Shown in pieces: positions 10,684 through 19,535 of a DNA stretch of 49,595 bases. The notes under the pieces were generated by a model. That model was not told the origin of the DNA and did not search any database. It was given only the letters and a program-made list of their open reading frames with translations. The position numbers and the translations under genes are program-made. Within the stretch, counting starts at the first letter, position 1; each line of letters starts with the position of its first letter. The DNA comes from Chloroflexota bacterium (GTDB lineage: Bacteria; Chloroflexota; Dehalococcoidia; SHYB01): NCBI GenBank assembly GCA_022572465.1, contig JACZVV010000007.1, positions 1 through 49,595 on the forward strand, read 5' to 3'.

Positions 10684-11928
10684 CTAGTGGCCCGAAACGC
10701 CCTCCTCCTCCGCCTGTCCATTGTGCGAGGTCACGGCGATGGTGGCAAAGACCACCGTCAGCACGGCGAAGATCACGGCTTGAATGAAGCCCACAAATAC
10801 TTCCAGCAGGAAGGGGAAGACGAAGACGCCGGCCAGAACCGGCAGGAGGAAGACCATGGAAAAGATGAGCACCTCTCCTGCGAACATGTTCCCCAAGAGT
10901 CGGACGGTGAAGCTGATGACCTTGGCGAACTCGCTGATGGCCTCCAGGCCTCCCACAAAGACCCCGATGGGCCCCTGCTTGAAGTTCGCAAAGCGGCCCA
11001 CATAGCTAAAGAAACCGTTGGCCCGAATGCCCCAGAACTCCACCATGAACATGGCGATGAGGGCGATGGCCAGGGGATTCATGATATCGGTGTTCATGCT
11101 GCGAAAGTAGGGAAGCAGAATGCCCACCGTCTTCCCTTCGAGGTCGACCTCGCTTTCGTCCGAGACGACGACTCCTCCGGTGATCTCGGCGCGGGGCCTC
11201 CAAGCATTGAAGTCCCAGTACTCATTCAGCCTGATCTCTTTGACCTTCTTGTAGCCGATGGGAATCATGAGCAAGCTGCCGGAGCCATCGAAGATCGCTA
11301 GCCGGTCGTCGCCCGCCTCGGCGTCCAACACTCGCACGACCTGCTGGAAGATCGCCTCCGGTGGCCTGGGCGGAGCGGCATCTCGCCCGTGGGTCTCTTC
11401 GTGCTCTTCCAGAACGGCCTCATAGGCCACCAGCTCGCTTTCGAGCGCCGGGAAGTCCTCTTTCAGATCGCCAAGAACCTCCCCCAGCTCTTCGGTGAGG
11501 ACGAACTCGGCCGAATCGACCTTGCCGATGGTGCCGAAAATCGGGAGCAGGGAGAGCCAGTTGCCGATGAGGATGAAAAGGAAGATGGTGGCCACCAGGG
11601 GGAAGAAGCGCCGGCCGTGTTCCTTCCCCGCGATGCCCTCGACGAGGCCCAGGAGCCATTCCAGGGATGCCTCGACGAGGTTCTGCATGCCGTGGGGCAC
11701 CAGCGCCATCTTGCGGGTCGCCAGCACCGCCAGCAGCACGATTACGGCCATGGCGACCCAGGCCGCGATCAGGCTGTTGGTGATGTTCCACCAGCCGAAG
11801 ATGTCGTTGCCGACCGTCTCCGCGGCGAACGAAATGTGGGAGATGGGGGCGTTGAGGAAGAGTCGGCCGAGAACCGTCGCCACGAGGGCGACGAGGGCGA
11901 TGAGGATAAACTTCTGCTTACCGGTCAC
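10684..11928 (-). CDS. atpB: F0F1 ATP synthase subunit a with large internal insertion
   Basis: FFPLVATIFLFILIGNWLSLLPIFGTIGKV...GLEAISEFAKVISFTVRLLGNMFAGEVLI; 414 aa. Confidence 0.93.
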   Translation of the reverse strand: MTGKQKFILIALVALVATVLGRLFLNAPISHISFAAETVGNDIFGWWNITNSLIAAWVAMAVIVLLAVLATRKMALVPHGMQNLVEASLEWLLGLVEGIAGKEHGRRFFPLVATIFLFILIGNWLSLLPIFGTIGKVDSAEFVLTEELGEVLGDLKEDFPALESELVAYEAVLEEHEETHGRDAAPPRPPEAIFQQVVRVLDAEAGDDRLAIFDGSGSLLMIPIGYKKVKEIRLNEYWDFNAWRPRAEITGGVVVSDESEVDLEGKTVGILLPYFRSMNTDIMNPLAIALIAMFMVEFWGIRANGFFSYVGRFANFKQGPIGVFVGGLEAISEFAKVISFTVRLLGNMFAGEVLIFSMVFLLPVLAGVFVFPFLLEVFVGFIQAVIFAVLTVVFATIAVTSHNGQAEEEGVSGH

Positions 11929-12206
11929 TCAGACGATCCCGGTGGACCGCCGGTGCGGTGGTCGCGTACGCGGTACAGAGGCATGAGCATCTTGAACAAG
12001 CCGTAGAATCCCGTAATCGTCCCTAGAAGCAAGCCCCCCAGGATGAACCCCGGCTCGGTGTCCAGCCACCGGTCCAGGGCTATGCCGCCGCCGATCCCAA
12101 CGCCCAGACACGCGCCAAAGTACCAACCAAACCCCAAGAGGCGTAGAACATCGACCGTTCGGACGAGCTGCGGACGCTTGCCGGCGGGGCCGTCGGCCTT
12201 GTGCAT
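11925..12206 (-). CDS. AtpZ/AtpI-like F0F1 ATPase-associated membrane protein
   Basis: LLGFGWYFGACLGVGIGGGIALDRWLDTEPGFILGGLLLGTITGFYGLFKM; precedes atpB and overlaps it by 4 nt. Start uncertain. Confidence 0.75.
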   Translation of the reverse strand: MHKADGPAGKRPQLVRTVDVLRLLGFGWYFGACLGVGIGGGIALDRWLDTEPGFILGGLLLGTITGFYGLFKMLMPLYRVRDHRTGGPPGSSE

Positions 12207-12232
12207 TTTATCACAGACCCTTGTGCTGTCAA
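12205..12232 (-). promoter_or_regulatory. Extended -10 promoter of the atp operon
   Basis: Minus strand: TTGACA, 16 nt, TAAAAT preceded by TGA (TGnTAAAAT). Confidence 0.6.
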
Positions 12233-12257
12233 TCGAAGTCACGGGCCGGTTATGAAT

Positions 12258-12283
12258 AATCGCCCCAGGCGTCTGGGGCGATT
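12258..12283 (-). terminator. Hairpin between DUF151 gene and atp operon
   Basis: AATCGCCCCA-GGCGTC-TGGGGCGATT, 10-bp perfect stem. Confidence 0.65.
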
Positions 12284-12385
12284 TGCTCTCGGTGGGGCGG
12301 TGGCCTCGGCGCACCGAGGCCGGGTGATGGCGTGGGGCCAGCCAGCGTTGCGCGCCCCGGTCTGCCCCGCGGGCGGACCCGTTGG

Positions 12386-12991
12386 CTACTTTTCGCTGTC
12401 GCCTTCTTCTTTGTCTTTGTCCTCGCCTTCCCGCTTGCTCCGCTCTTCTTTCCCCAGATCGCTGAGATCGAGGGTGTCGATGAAGTCTTTGAAGGCTGAC
12501 AGGCGCTTGATCTCTTCCTCGTCCATCTTCCCGCCCGCGCGGCCTTCGGCAAGCCGCGTCTCGGCCGCCGTAATCGTCTTGCCCGTTTCCTTGTCCAGGA
12601 AGATGGCGGCTTTGGAGAGCACCGACTCCTCGGCGAAGATCGGGACGTTGACCCGGACCGCCAAAGCCAGAGCGTCGCTGGGCCGGGAATCGATCGTGAT
12701 CGAGGAGCCATTGGCGTCCAGCATGATCTTGGCGAAGAAGGTGTCGTTCTGGAGGTCGCTAACGATGATGGAGCTGACGCTTCCGCCCAGATCGCCGATG
12801 ACCTTGCTGAGGAGGTCGTGGGTAAGAGGCCGGGGCACCGAAACGTCCTGGAGCTTCACGGCGATGGCGTCGGCCTCGGCGGGACCGATCCAGATCGGGA
12901 GATACCGGTCCGCGTCCTTTTCCTTGAGGATGACCACCCGCTGGTAGTTCATCAGGCTCACGCGAATGCTGTCGATCGTCATCTCGATCAT
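12386..12991 (-). CDS. Bifunctional nuclease family protein (DUF151)
   Basis: QRVVILKEKDADRYLPIWIGPAEADAIAVKLQ...RPLTHDLLSKVIGDLGGSVSSIIV...IDSRPSDALALAVRVNVPIFAEESVL. Confidence 0.9.
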   Translation of the reverse strand: MIEMTIDSIRVSLMNYQRVVILKEKDADRYLPIWIGPAEADAIAVKLQDVSVPRPLTHDLLSKVIGDLGGSVSSIIVSDLQNDTFFAKIMLDANGSSITIDSRPSDALALAVRVNVPIFAEESVLSKAAIFLDKETGKTITAAETRLAEGRAGGKMDEEEIKRLSAFKDFIDTLDLSDLGKEERSKREGEDKDKEEGDSEK

Positions 12992-13089
12992 AAAAGCGAC
13001 CGCCTTCTCCTCAAGAGCGTATGGTTGATTCTAAACCACCCTCTTTCCTGGTGTCAATGGAGAGAAACCCGCAACCTGCCAGCCGTCCG

Positions 13090-13302
13090 TTAACCGGCGC
13101 CTGCATCGATGTCCACGCTCTTCACCCGTCGGGCCAGGTCGCTCCGCTGCATCAGCACCCGGCGGCCGCACCCCAGACACTTGATCCCGATGTCGGCGCC
13201 CAAACTCACCACTTCCCAACGATTCGCTCCACAGGGGTGGCCCTTCTTCAGCGTCAAGACCTGGCCCATCCGGACGTCGAGGGTGCGATGGCCCGCAGCC
13301 AC
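13090..13302 (-). CDS. DUF951 family small protein
   Basis: VLTLKKGHPCGANRWEVVSLGADIGIKCLGCGRRVLMQRSDLARRVKSV; GTG start at 13302, 2 nt after the pyrF stop. Confidence 0.85.
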   Translation of the reverse strand: MAAGHRTLDVRMGQVLTLKKGHPCGANRWEVVSLGADIGIKCLGCGRRVLMQRSDLARRVKSVDIDAGAG

Positions 13303-13304
13303 GG

Positions 13305-14129
13305 CTATCCTCCGGCCGAGGCCAGCGCCCGCCGCATCTCGGCGCGAAGATCGGAGGCGGCACGCCGGGCCGCCTCGGCGAAGTCCGGGCCTCGTGACGC
13401 ATACAGAACACCGCGCGAGGAGTTGATAATCGCCATCCGGCCGTTGCCGTCGACCCCGTCGCGGACCGCCTTCTCCAGGGCCCCGCCCTGGGCTCCGACT
13501 CCGGGCACCAGGATCGGCAGATCGGGGCACAGCTCGCGCACGCGGCGCAGCTCGTCCGGATAGGTGGCCCCCACCACCAGTCCCAGATTGCCCGTTGCGT
13601 TGGCGCGCTGGACTCGACGCGCGACCTCTTCGAAGAGCGGCGCCCTTCCCGAGCCAGACGTGCTATCGACGTCGAGCGCCTGGTAGTCGCCGGACCCGGC
13701 GTTCGACGTGCGGCACACCACCAACACGCCCTTGTCTCGATACTCGGTGAAAGGCTCGACGGTGTCCATGCCCAGGTACGGGTTGACCGTGGCGGCATCG
13801 AAGCCCCAGACCTCGAACAGGGAGCGGGCATACATCCTGGCGGTGTTGGGGACGTCGCCCCGCTTGCCGTCGGCGATGACCGGGATGTGGCTGGGAACGG
13901 CGGCCAGCGTCTCTTCGAGGGCGCGCCACCCGTCGATGCCCAACGCCTCGTAGAACGCGAGGTTCGGCTTGTAGGCGCAGACCAGGTCCTGGGTCGCCTC
14001 GATGATGGCCCGGTTGAAAGCGCCGACCTTCATCGCTGGCATCAGCTCCGGGTCGGGGTCGAGGCCGACGCAGAGAAGGCTCTCGTTGCGAGCCGAGGCG
14101 CTCACCAGTTTCGCGACAAAGCCGGTCAC
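13305..14129 (-). CDS. pyrF: Orotidine 5'-phosphate decarboxylase (type 2)
   Basis: LLCVGLDPDPELMP; YKPNLAFYEALGIDGWRALEETLAAVPSHIPVIADGKRGDVPNTARMYA. Confidence 0.95.
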   Translation of the reverse strand: MTGFVAKLVSASARNESLLCVGLDPDPELMPAMKVGAFNRAIIEATQDLVCAYKPNLAFYEALGIDGWRALEETLAAVPSHIPVIADGKRGDVPNTARMYARSLFEVWGFDAATVNPYLGMDTVEPFTEYRDKGVLVVCRTSNAGSGDYQALDVDSTSGSGRAPLFEEVARRVQRANATGNLGLVVGATYPDELRRVRELCPDLPILVPGVGAQGGALEKAVRDGVDGNGRMAIINSSRGVLYASRGPDFAEAARRAASDLRAEMRRALASAGG

Positions 14130-14186
14130 GGGCCAATTATACCGCGTCGCCCATGATTCAACAGGGGTGTGCGGCTCGCCATGAAA

Positions 14187-14216
14187 TTGACCCGCTCAGA
14201 AGCGGCGTGCTACACT
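14187..14216 (+). promoter_or_regulatory. sigma70-like promoter of aroC
   Basis: TTGACC, 18 nt, TACACT. Confidence 0.5.
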
Positions 14217-14246
14217 TTCCAAGAGCAATTCAAAGGTGTAAGCACC

Positions 14247-15413
14247 GTGTCTGGCCTCCGTTTCCTGACCTCCGGCGAGTCCCATGGCAAGGGCCTGACC
14301 ATCATCGTCGAGGGCATCCCCGCTGGCCTTCCGTTGACCGAGGCCTACCTGGCCCGGGACATGGCCCGGCGTCAGAAGGGCTACGGCCGCGGCGGCCGGA
14401 TGAAGATCGAAAAAGACGCGGCAGAGATCCTCTCTGGCGTTCGGCACGGGCTCACCCTCGGCAGCCCCATCGCGCTGTGGGTCCAGAACCGCGACTGGGA
14501 GAACTGGCGCGTCTCCATGAGCGTCGAACCGGTGGACGAGCCGGTGACGCCAGTCACGCGCCTGCGGCCCGGCCACGCCGACCTCCCCGGCGCGGTCAAG
14601 TATAACCATACCGACGTTCGCAACGTGCTGGAGCGCGCCAGCGCCCGCGAGACGGCGGCCCGCGTCGCCGCCGGTGGCGTGGCCCGGCGCTTCCTTGAGG
14701 AGTTCGGCATCGCCGTCCACGCCCACGTCCGCTCGATCGGCAATGTGACGGCCAACGTTCCCGACCCCATCGACTGGGAACGCGTGGAGGCATCGCCGGT
14801 GCGCTGCGCCGACCCCGAGGCAGAGCGACCCATGATGGATGCTATCGACGCTGCCAAGGCGGCCAAAGACACCGCGGGCGGCGTTTTCGAGGTCATCGCC
14901 ACCGGGGCGCCCATCGGCCTCGGCAGTCACATCCAGTGGGACCGGAAGCTGGACGGAAGGATCGCCCAGGGGCTGATGAGCATCCATGCGGCCAAGGGCG
15001 TGGAGATCGGTCTGGGGTTCACCCAGACGACCCTCCCGGGCTCGAAGGTGCACGATATCATCGAGCCGTGGGCCGGGTCGGACCGCCCCAAGTGGCAGCG
15101 CAGGACCAACAACGCCGGCGGCCTCGAAGGCGGCATGACCACCGGCCAGTCCGTGGTGGCCAGAGTCGCGATCAAACCCATCTCCACCCTGATCAAGCCG
15201 TTGCCATCGGTCGACCTGCTCACCGGCGAGGAGGTCCTAGCCCATTACGAGCGGAGCGACGTGTGCCAGGTCCCCCCGGCTTGCGTCATCGGCGAGGCGA
15301 TGATGGCGCTGGCGTTGGCCGACGCGTTTCTGGAGAAGTTCGGTGGCGACCACATGGCCGAGACCCGCCGCAACTACCAGGGCTATTTAAAGCAGAGCGG
15401 GCAAGCAGACTAA
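14247..15413 (+). CDS. aroC: Chorismate synthase
   Basis: [30 protein letters not shown] start at 14247 downstream of the promoter; ORF-track start 14169 too early. Confidence 0.95.
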   Translation: MSGLRFLTSGESHGKGLTIIVEGIPAGLPLTEAYLARDMARRQKGYGRGGRMKIEKDAAEILSGVRHGLTLGSPIALWVQNRDWENWRVSMSVEPVDEPVTPVTRLRPGHADLPGAVKYNHTDVRNVLERASARETAARVAAGGVARRFLEEFGIAVHAHVRSIGNVTANVPDPIDWERVEASPVRCADPEAERPMMDAIDAAKAAKDTAGGVFEVIATGAPIGLGSHIQWDRKLDGRIAQGLMSIHAAKGVEIGLGFTQTTLPGSKVHDIIEPWAGSDRPKWQRRTNNAGGLEGGMTTGQSVVARVAIKPISTLIKPLPSVDLLTGEEVLAHYERSDVCQVPPACVIGEAMMALALADAFLEKFGGDHMAETRRNYQGYLKQSGQAD

Positions 15414-15422
15414 ACTGTCCCT

Positions 15423-17090
15423 ATGCCCAACAACATCATCCTCATCGGCTTCTCCTACACTGGCAAGAGCGTGGCCGGCAAGGCGCTGGCGGTCAAATTG
15501 GGGTGGGAGTACGTCGACACCGACGCCCTCATCGTCGAGGCGGTGGGCAAGTCCATCGAACGAGTATTCGCCGACGACGGCGAGCGGCGCTTTCGCGATC
15601 TCGAAAGGGAGGCCCTCAAGAACGCCTGCGCCCGGCAAGACGCCGTTATCTCCACCGGCGGAGGCGTCGTGATCGTTCCGACCAACCGCTCGCTGATCGT
15701 CAAGTCTGGCTTCGTCGTCTGTCTTGAGGCCTTTCCAGCGACCATCTACAAGCGGCTTCAGGAAAACTCCGACGACGGGGATTCCGAACCGGTGCGGCCG
15801 CTGATCGAGGGCGGCGATTTCCAGGAGAACATCAAGCTGCTCAAAGAGCGCCGCCAGCCCTTATACGCCATCGCCGAGTGGACCGTCCACACCGACAAGC
15901 TGACCATCGACCAGGTTGCCGGCGAGATCGTGCGGGCCTACCGGCTGACGACCCTTGGCACCGCCGAAATCCAAGACACAACCGCCAGCCCGTTTCGAGA
16001 CGCGGACTACACGGTATTCAGCGGCAGCCAGCCCTATCCCGGCTACGTGGGATGGGGCATTCTGGACGAACTGGGCCCCCGGATGCGAGACCTGGGCATC
16101 TCGGGTACGCTCCACCTCATCGCGGACACGCCCGTCTTCGCCCTGTATGGGCAGCGGGTCGTCGCTTCGCTCGAAGAGGCCGGGTTCGACGTCGGCCATC
16201 ACCTGATCCCGCCCGGCGAATCGACCAAGACGCTGGCCACCGCCGAAACCATCTACGCGTGGCTAACGCAGCGGAAGGCGGAGCGGGACGACACCGTGGT
16301 TTGCCTGGGAGGCGGGGTGGCGGGCGATCTGGCTGGTTTTGTCGCCGCCACCTATCTGCGGGGGCTTTCCTTCGTCCAAACGCCAACGACCCTCCTGGCC
16401 ATGGTGGACGCCTCCATCGGCGGCAAGACCGCGGTCAATCTCAAAGCCGGGAAGAACCTGGTCGGCGCGTTCCACCAGCCGCGGCTCGTTTTGGCCGACG
16501 TCGCCACGTTGAAAACGCTACCCCCCCGCCAACGGACCGCCGGCTGGGCCGAGGTCGTCAAGCACGCCCTGATTCTGGACCACATCCTGTTCGCCCACAT
16601 CGAGGCCAACCGCGAAGCGCTCCAGTCGCTGGACGCGGAGATTTCCACCGACGTCATCAAGCAGAGCGCCAACATCAAGGCCCACGTGGTCAGCGCCGAC
16701 GAGCGGGAGACCCTTGGCCCCCGGATGTTGCTCAACTACGGCCACACGGTGGGCCACGCCCTGGAAACAGCCCTGGGCTACGACAGCATCGTCCACGGTG
16801 AGGCCGTGGCCATCGGGATGATGGCCGCCGCCGATATCTCCCACCGCATGGGCATGCTCAGCGCCGAGGGGCTCCAACGGCAGCGCGCGCTGCTGACGTC
16901 CTTCGGCCTGCCGACGAAGGCGCCGCCGGTGGACCCCACCGCGGTGCGCGAGGCCATGGCGTTGGACAAAAAAGTAGCCGGCCGGGTCAACCGCTGGGTC
17001 CTGCTGCAAGACATCGGCGAGGCGACCGTTCGCGACGACGTCCCCGACGTCATCGTGGACGCCGCGCTCAAAGAAGTTCTGTCGGGGTAG
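15423..17090 (+). CDS. Bifunctional shikimate kinase / 3-dehydroquinate synthase (AroK-AroB fusion)
   Basis: IILIGFSYTGKSVAGKALA...VISTGGGVVIV (shikimate kinase) followed by VVCLGGGVAGDLAGFVAATYLRGLSFVQTPTTLLAMVDASIGGKTAVNLKAGKNLVGAFHQP (DHQ synthase). Confidence 0.95.
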   Translation: MPNNIILIGFSYTGKSVAGKALAVKLGWEYVDTDALIVEAVGKSIERVFADDGERRFRDLEREALKNACARQDAVISTGGGVVIVPTNRSLIVKSGFVVCLEAFPATIYKRLQENSDDGDSEPVRPLIEGGDFQENIKLLKERRQPLYAIAEWTVHTDKLTIDQVAGEIVRAYRLTTLGTAEIQDTTASPFRDADYTVFSGSQPYPGYVGWGILDELGPRMRDLGISGTLHLIADTPVFALYGQRVVASLEEAGFDVGHHLIPPGESTKTLATAETIYAWLTQRKAERDDTVVCLGGGVAGDLAGFVAATYLRGLSFVQTPTTLLAMVDASIGGKTAVNLKAGKNLVGAFHQPRLVLADVATLKTLPPRQRTAGWAEVVKHALILDHILFAHIEANREALQSLDAEISTDVIKQSANIKAHVVSADERETLGPRMLLNYGHTVGHALETALGYDSIVHGEAVAIGMMAAADISHRMGMLSAEGLQRQRALLTSFGLPTKAPPVDPTAVREAMALDKKVAGRVNRWVLLQDIGEATVRDDVPDVIVDAALKEVLSG

Positions 17091-17096
17091 CGCCCA

Positions 17097-17432
17097 ATGC
17101 CCCAGATCGTGTACGACGACTTCGCCAAGATCGACATTCGAGTCGGCGTCGTCGTCAAAGCGGAAGCATCGCCCAAGGCTCTCAAACCAGCCTACAAGAT
17201 GTGGATCGACTTCGGCGATCTCGGCGTGAAAACGTCCAGCGCCCAGATCACCACACGTTACAAGCCCGGCGATCTCGTCGGACGCTCGGTCCTCGCCATC
17301 GTCAACCTTCCACCGGCGCAAGTGGCTGATTTCGTGTCCGAAGTCCTGGTGCTCGGAGCGGTCGTCAACGTCGCCGATGTCGTCCTCGTCGGTCCGGACA
17401 CCGACGTCGCCCCCGGGGCCAGGATTTGGTGA
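17097..17432 (+). CDS. CsaA-like tRNA-binding domain protein
   Basis: DFAKIDIRVGVVVKAEASPKALKPAYKMWIDFGDLGVKTSSAQITTRY...GRSVLAIVNLPP. Confidence 0.88.
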   Translation: MPQIVYDDFAKIDIRVGVVVKAEASPKALKPAYKMWIDFGDLGVKTSSAQITTRYKPGDLVGRSVLAIVNLPPAQVADFVSEVLVLGAVVNVADVVLVGPDTDVAPGARIW

Positions 17433-17460
17433 CGCGGCGACCGCCTGGAAACCGGTAGCC

Positions 17461-18624
17461 ATGCTCCGTTTCACTGTCCAGGCCACCGACGCCCGCGCCA
17501 GGGCGGGCGTCATGGAGACGGCCCACGGCCCGATACCCACGCCGGCGTTCATGCCCGTGGGGACCCAGGCCACGGTCAAGGCGCTGAGCCCCGAGGACCT
17601 GCGCGCGACGGGCGCCACAATCGTCCTGTCCAACACCTACCACCTGTACCTGCGGCCCGGCGTCGACCTGATCCAACGCCTGGGCGGCTTGCACCGGTTC
17701 ATGAGCTGGGACGGCCCGATCCTGACCGATAGCGGCGGGTTTCAAGTCTTCAGCCTGGGCCACCTGCGCCAGCTCTCCGACGACGGCGTCCTGTTCCGCT
17801 CCCACATCGATGGCTCGGAGCATCGGTTGACGCCGGAGCTGGCGGTCCGTTGCCAGGAGCAGTTGGGCAGCGACATCGCCATGGTGCTGGACCATTGCCC
17901 CGCCTATGGCGAGTCGGAGGAGGAGATGCGGGCCGCCGTGGAGCGCACCCATCGTTGGGCCGAACGCTCGCTCCAGGCACGCCAACGCTCGGACCAGGTC
18001 TTATTCGGCATCGTCCAGGGTGGCTGGTCCGCCGAGCTCCGGCGCCAGTCGGCGTCGTTCCTCGCGTCGTTGGACTTTCCCGGTTATGCCATCGGCGGCG
18101 TCTCCGTGGGAGAGCCCAAGCGCATGATGTACCAGGTCGTCGATGAGACGGCGCCTCGTCTGCCGCCCGACAAGCCCCGCTATCTCATGGGCGTCGGCTC
18201 GCCGGAAGACCTGGTGCGATGCATCGCGATGGGGATCGACCTGTTCGATTGCGCCCTGCCGACGAGGGTTGCCCGCAACGGCAGCCTGTTCACCCGGCAC
18301 GGGCGGGTGGGCGTGGGAAACGCCCGCTTCCGGGACCTCGACGGACCCATCGAGGAGGGGTGCGATTGCTACACGTGCCGCTCTTTCTCCACGGCGTATC
18401 TCCACCACCTGTTCAAGGCACGCGAGCTGTTGTACTACCGCCTGGGCACGATCCATAACCTGCGTTTCGTTCTCCGCCTGATGGAGCAGGCGCGCGAGGC
18501 CGTGCTCGCCGGAGGCTTCGACGCCTTCGCGGATAGCTTCCTCGACGGCTACCGCTCGACCAACGAGGAGACCAGGCTGGCCCAGCGGCTGAGCCGCGGC
18601 AGCATTTCCGGCACACGCCGCTAA
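17461..18624 (+). CDS. tgt: tRNA-guanine transglycosylase
   Basis: FMPVGTQATVKALSPEDL; LSNTYHLYLRPG; LTDSGGFQVFSLG; Zn site CDCYTCRSFSTAYLHHLF. Confidence 0.96.
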   Translation: MLRFTVQATDARARAGVMETAHGPIPTPAFMPVGTQATVKALSPEDLRATGATIVLSNTYHLYLRPGVDLIQRLGGLHRFMSWDGPILTDSGGFQVFSLGHLRQLSDDGVLFRSHIDGSEHRLTPELAVRCQEQLGSDIAMVLDHCPAYGESEEEMRAAVERTHRWAERSLQARQRSDQVLFGIVQGGWSAELRRQSASFLASLDFPGYAIGGVSVGEPKRMMYQVVDETAPRLPPDKPRYLMGVGSPEDLVRCIAMGIDLFDCALPTRVARNGSLFTRHGRVGVGNARFRDLDGPIEEGCDCYTCRSFSTAYLHHLFKARELLYYRLGTIHNLRFVLRLMEQAREAVLAGGFDAFADSFLDGYRSTNEETRLAQRLSRGSISGTRR

Positions 18625-18794
18625 GCCAGTGGCTGAGCCACATCGGCTTTTCCGGCCCACGCAGGCTGCTGATCAAGGGGGTTCAGCGAGGGGAGGTCCT
18701 TGGGCGTTGGCTGAGGTCGCTGAGCGACATCAGCATCTCCGGCAAATACTGGTGCGGCTCAGCCGCCCGGCCAATATTGCAGCGGCTCAGCCGC
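18585..18794. repeat. Cluster of GGCTGAGCC hairpin repeats at the 3' end and downstream of tgt, both orientations
   Basis: GCGGCTGAGCCGC 18585-18597; GTGGCTGAGCCAC 18629-18641; GTCGCTGAGCGAC 18716-18728; inverted GCGGCTCAGCCGC 18754-18766 and 18782-18794. Confidence 0.8.
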
Positions 18795-18800
18795 CGGGCA

Positions 18801-19079
18801 TCAGCCGCCGGCCACGGCCGGCACGATGCTGATCTCATCACCCTCGCTCAGCGCGGTGGCCAGCCCTTCGAGAAACCGGACGTCTTCGCCGTTGATGTAG
18901 ATGTTGACGAATCGATGGAGCTCTCCCTGGGGATCGATAATGCGCTCCTTGACCCCGGGGAACCGCGCCTCAAGGTCGTCAAGGCCTTCCCCTACCGTGG
19001 TCCCGTTGACATCGACGGTCTCTTGACCGTTGGTGACCCGTCGAAGCGGCGTGGGAATTCGTATGACGCTGGCCATCAA
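18801..19079 (-). CDS. MoaD/ThiS-like sulfur carrier protein
   Basis: VIRIPTPLRRVTNGQETVDVNGTTVGEGLDDLEARFPGVKERI...VNIYINGEDVRFLEGLATALSEGDEISIVPAVAGG; C-terminal GG. Confidence 0.9.
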   Translation of the reverse strand: MMASVIRIPTPLRRVTNGQETVDVNGTTVGEGLDDLEARFPGVKERIIDPQGELHRFVNIYINGEDVRFLEGLATALSEGDEISIVPAVAGG

Positions 19080-19166
19080 GCTCTCCTTGGCGATGCTTCT
19101 TGTCTCGACCGTGCGAGTTGGTCGCGCTCCGATTGACGGAGTCCAGGCGAGCCCGAACCGCGCGTG

Positions 19167-19406
19167 CTAGCTTTCGACAACGTCGCCACCCACGGGGTCG
19201 ACCCGAACGCCACGGTCGCGCACCCAGTCGAGACCCCGGTCGATGTCGTCGTCGTTGCCTTCCAGCTCCATCACCACCCACCCCTGGACATCGGTGACTT
19301 CAGCCCGGCGGATGTTGGTGACGACGTTGTAGTCCTTGCCCAACTGAAAGATGATCGGTTCCTGCACCAAATGGGTGGGAAAGCTGAACTTGACTCGGCG
19401 CTTCAC
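19167..19406 (-). CDS. NIL-domain protein
   Basis: RVKFSFPTHLVQEPIIFQLGKDYNVVTNIRRAEVTDVQGWVVMELEGNDDDIDRGLDWVRDRGVRV. Confidence 0.88.
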   Translation of the reverse strand: MKRRVKFSFPTHLVQEPIIFQLGKDYNVVTNIRRAEVTDVQGWVVMELEGNDDDIDRGLDWVRDRGVRVDPVGGDVVES

Positions 19407-19451
19407 CCTAGCCCTCCTTGGCTGCCGAACTCCGCCTCACCATCATAAACC

Positions 19452-19507
19452 CTCTGCCAACGGCCCTCTACCGACGACTCTCTGCCAACGGCCCTCTGCC
19501 GACGAAT
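19452..19507. repeat. 14-bp unit repeated four times (28-bp period x2)
   Basis: CTCTGCCAACGGCC / CTCTACCGACGACT / CTCTGCCAACGGCC / CTCTGCCGACGAAT. Confidence 0.75.
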
Positions 19508-19535
19508 GGTCACGGCGACCTCGAGCCCAACGCTG

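Noticed and set aside
12386-12991. Misread as a nuclease of a defence system
   Set aside because: Matches the widespread DUF151 bifunctional nuclease family next to housekeeping genes.
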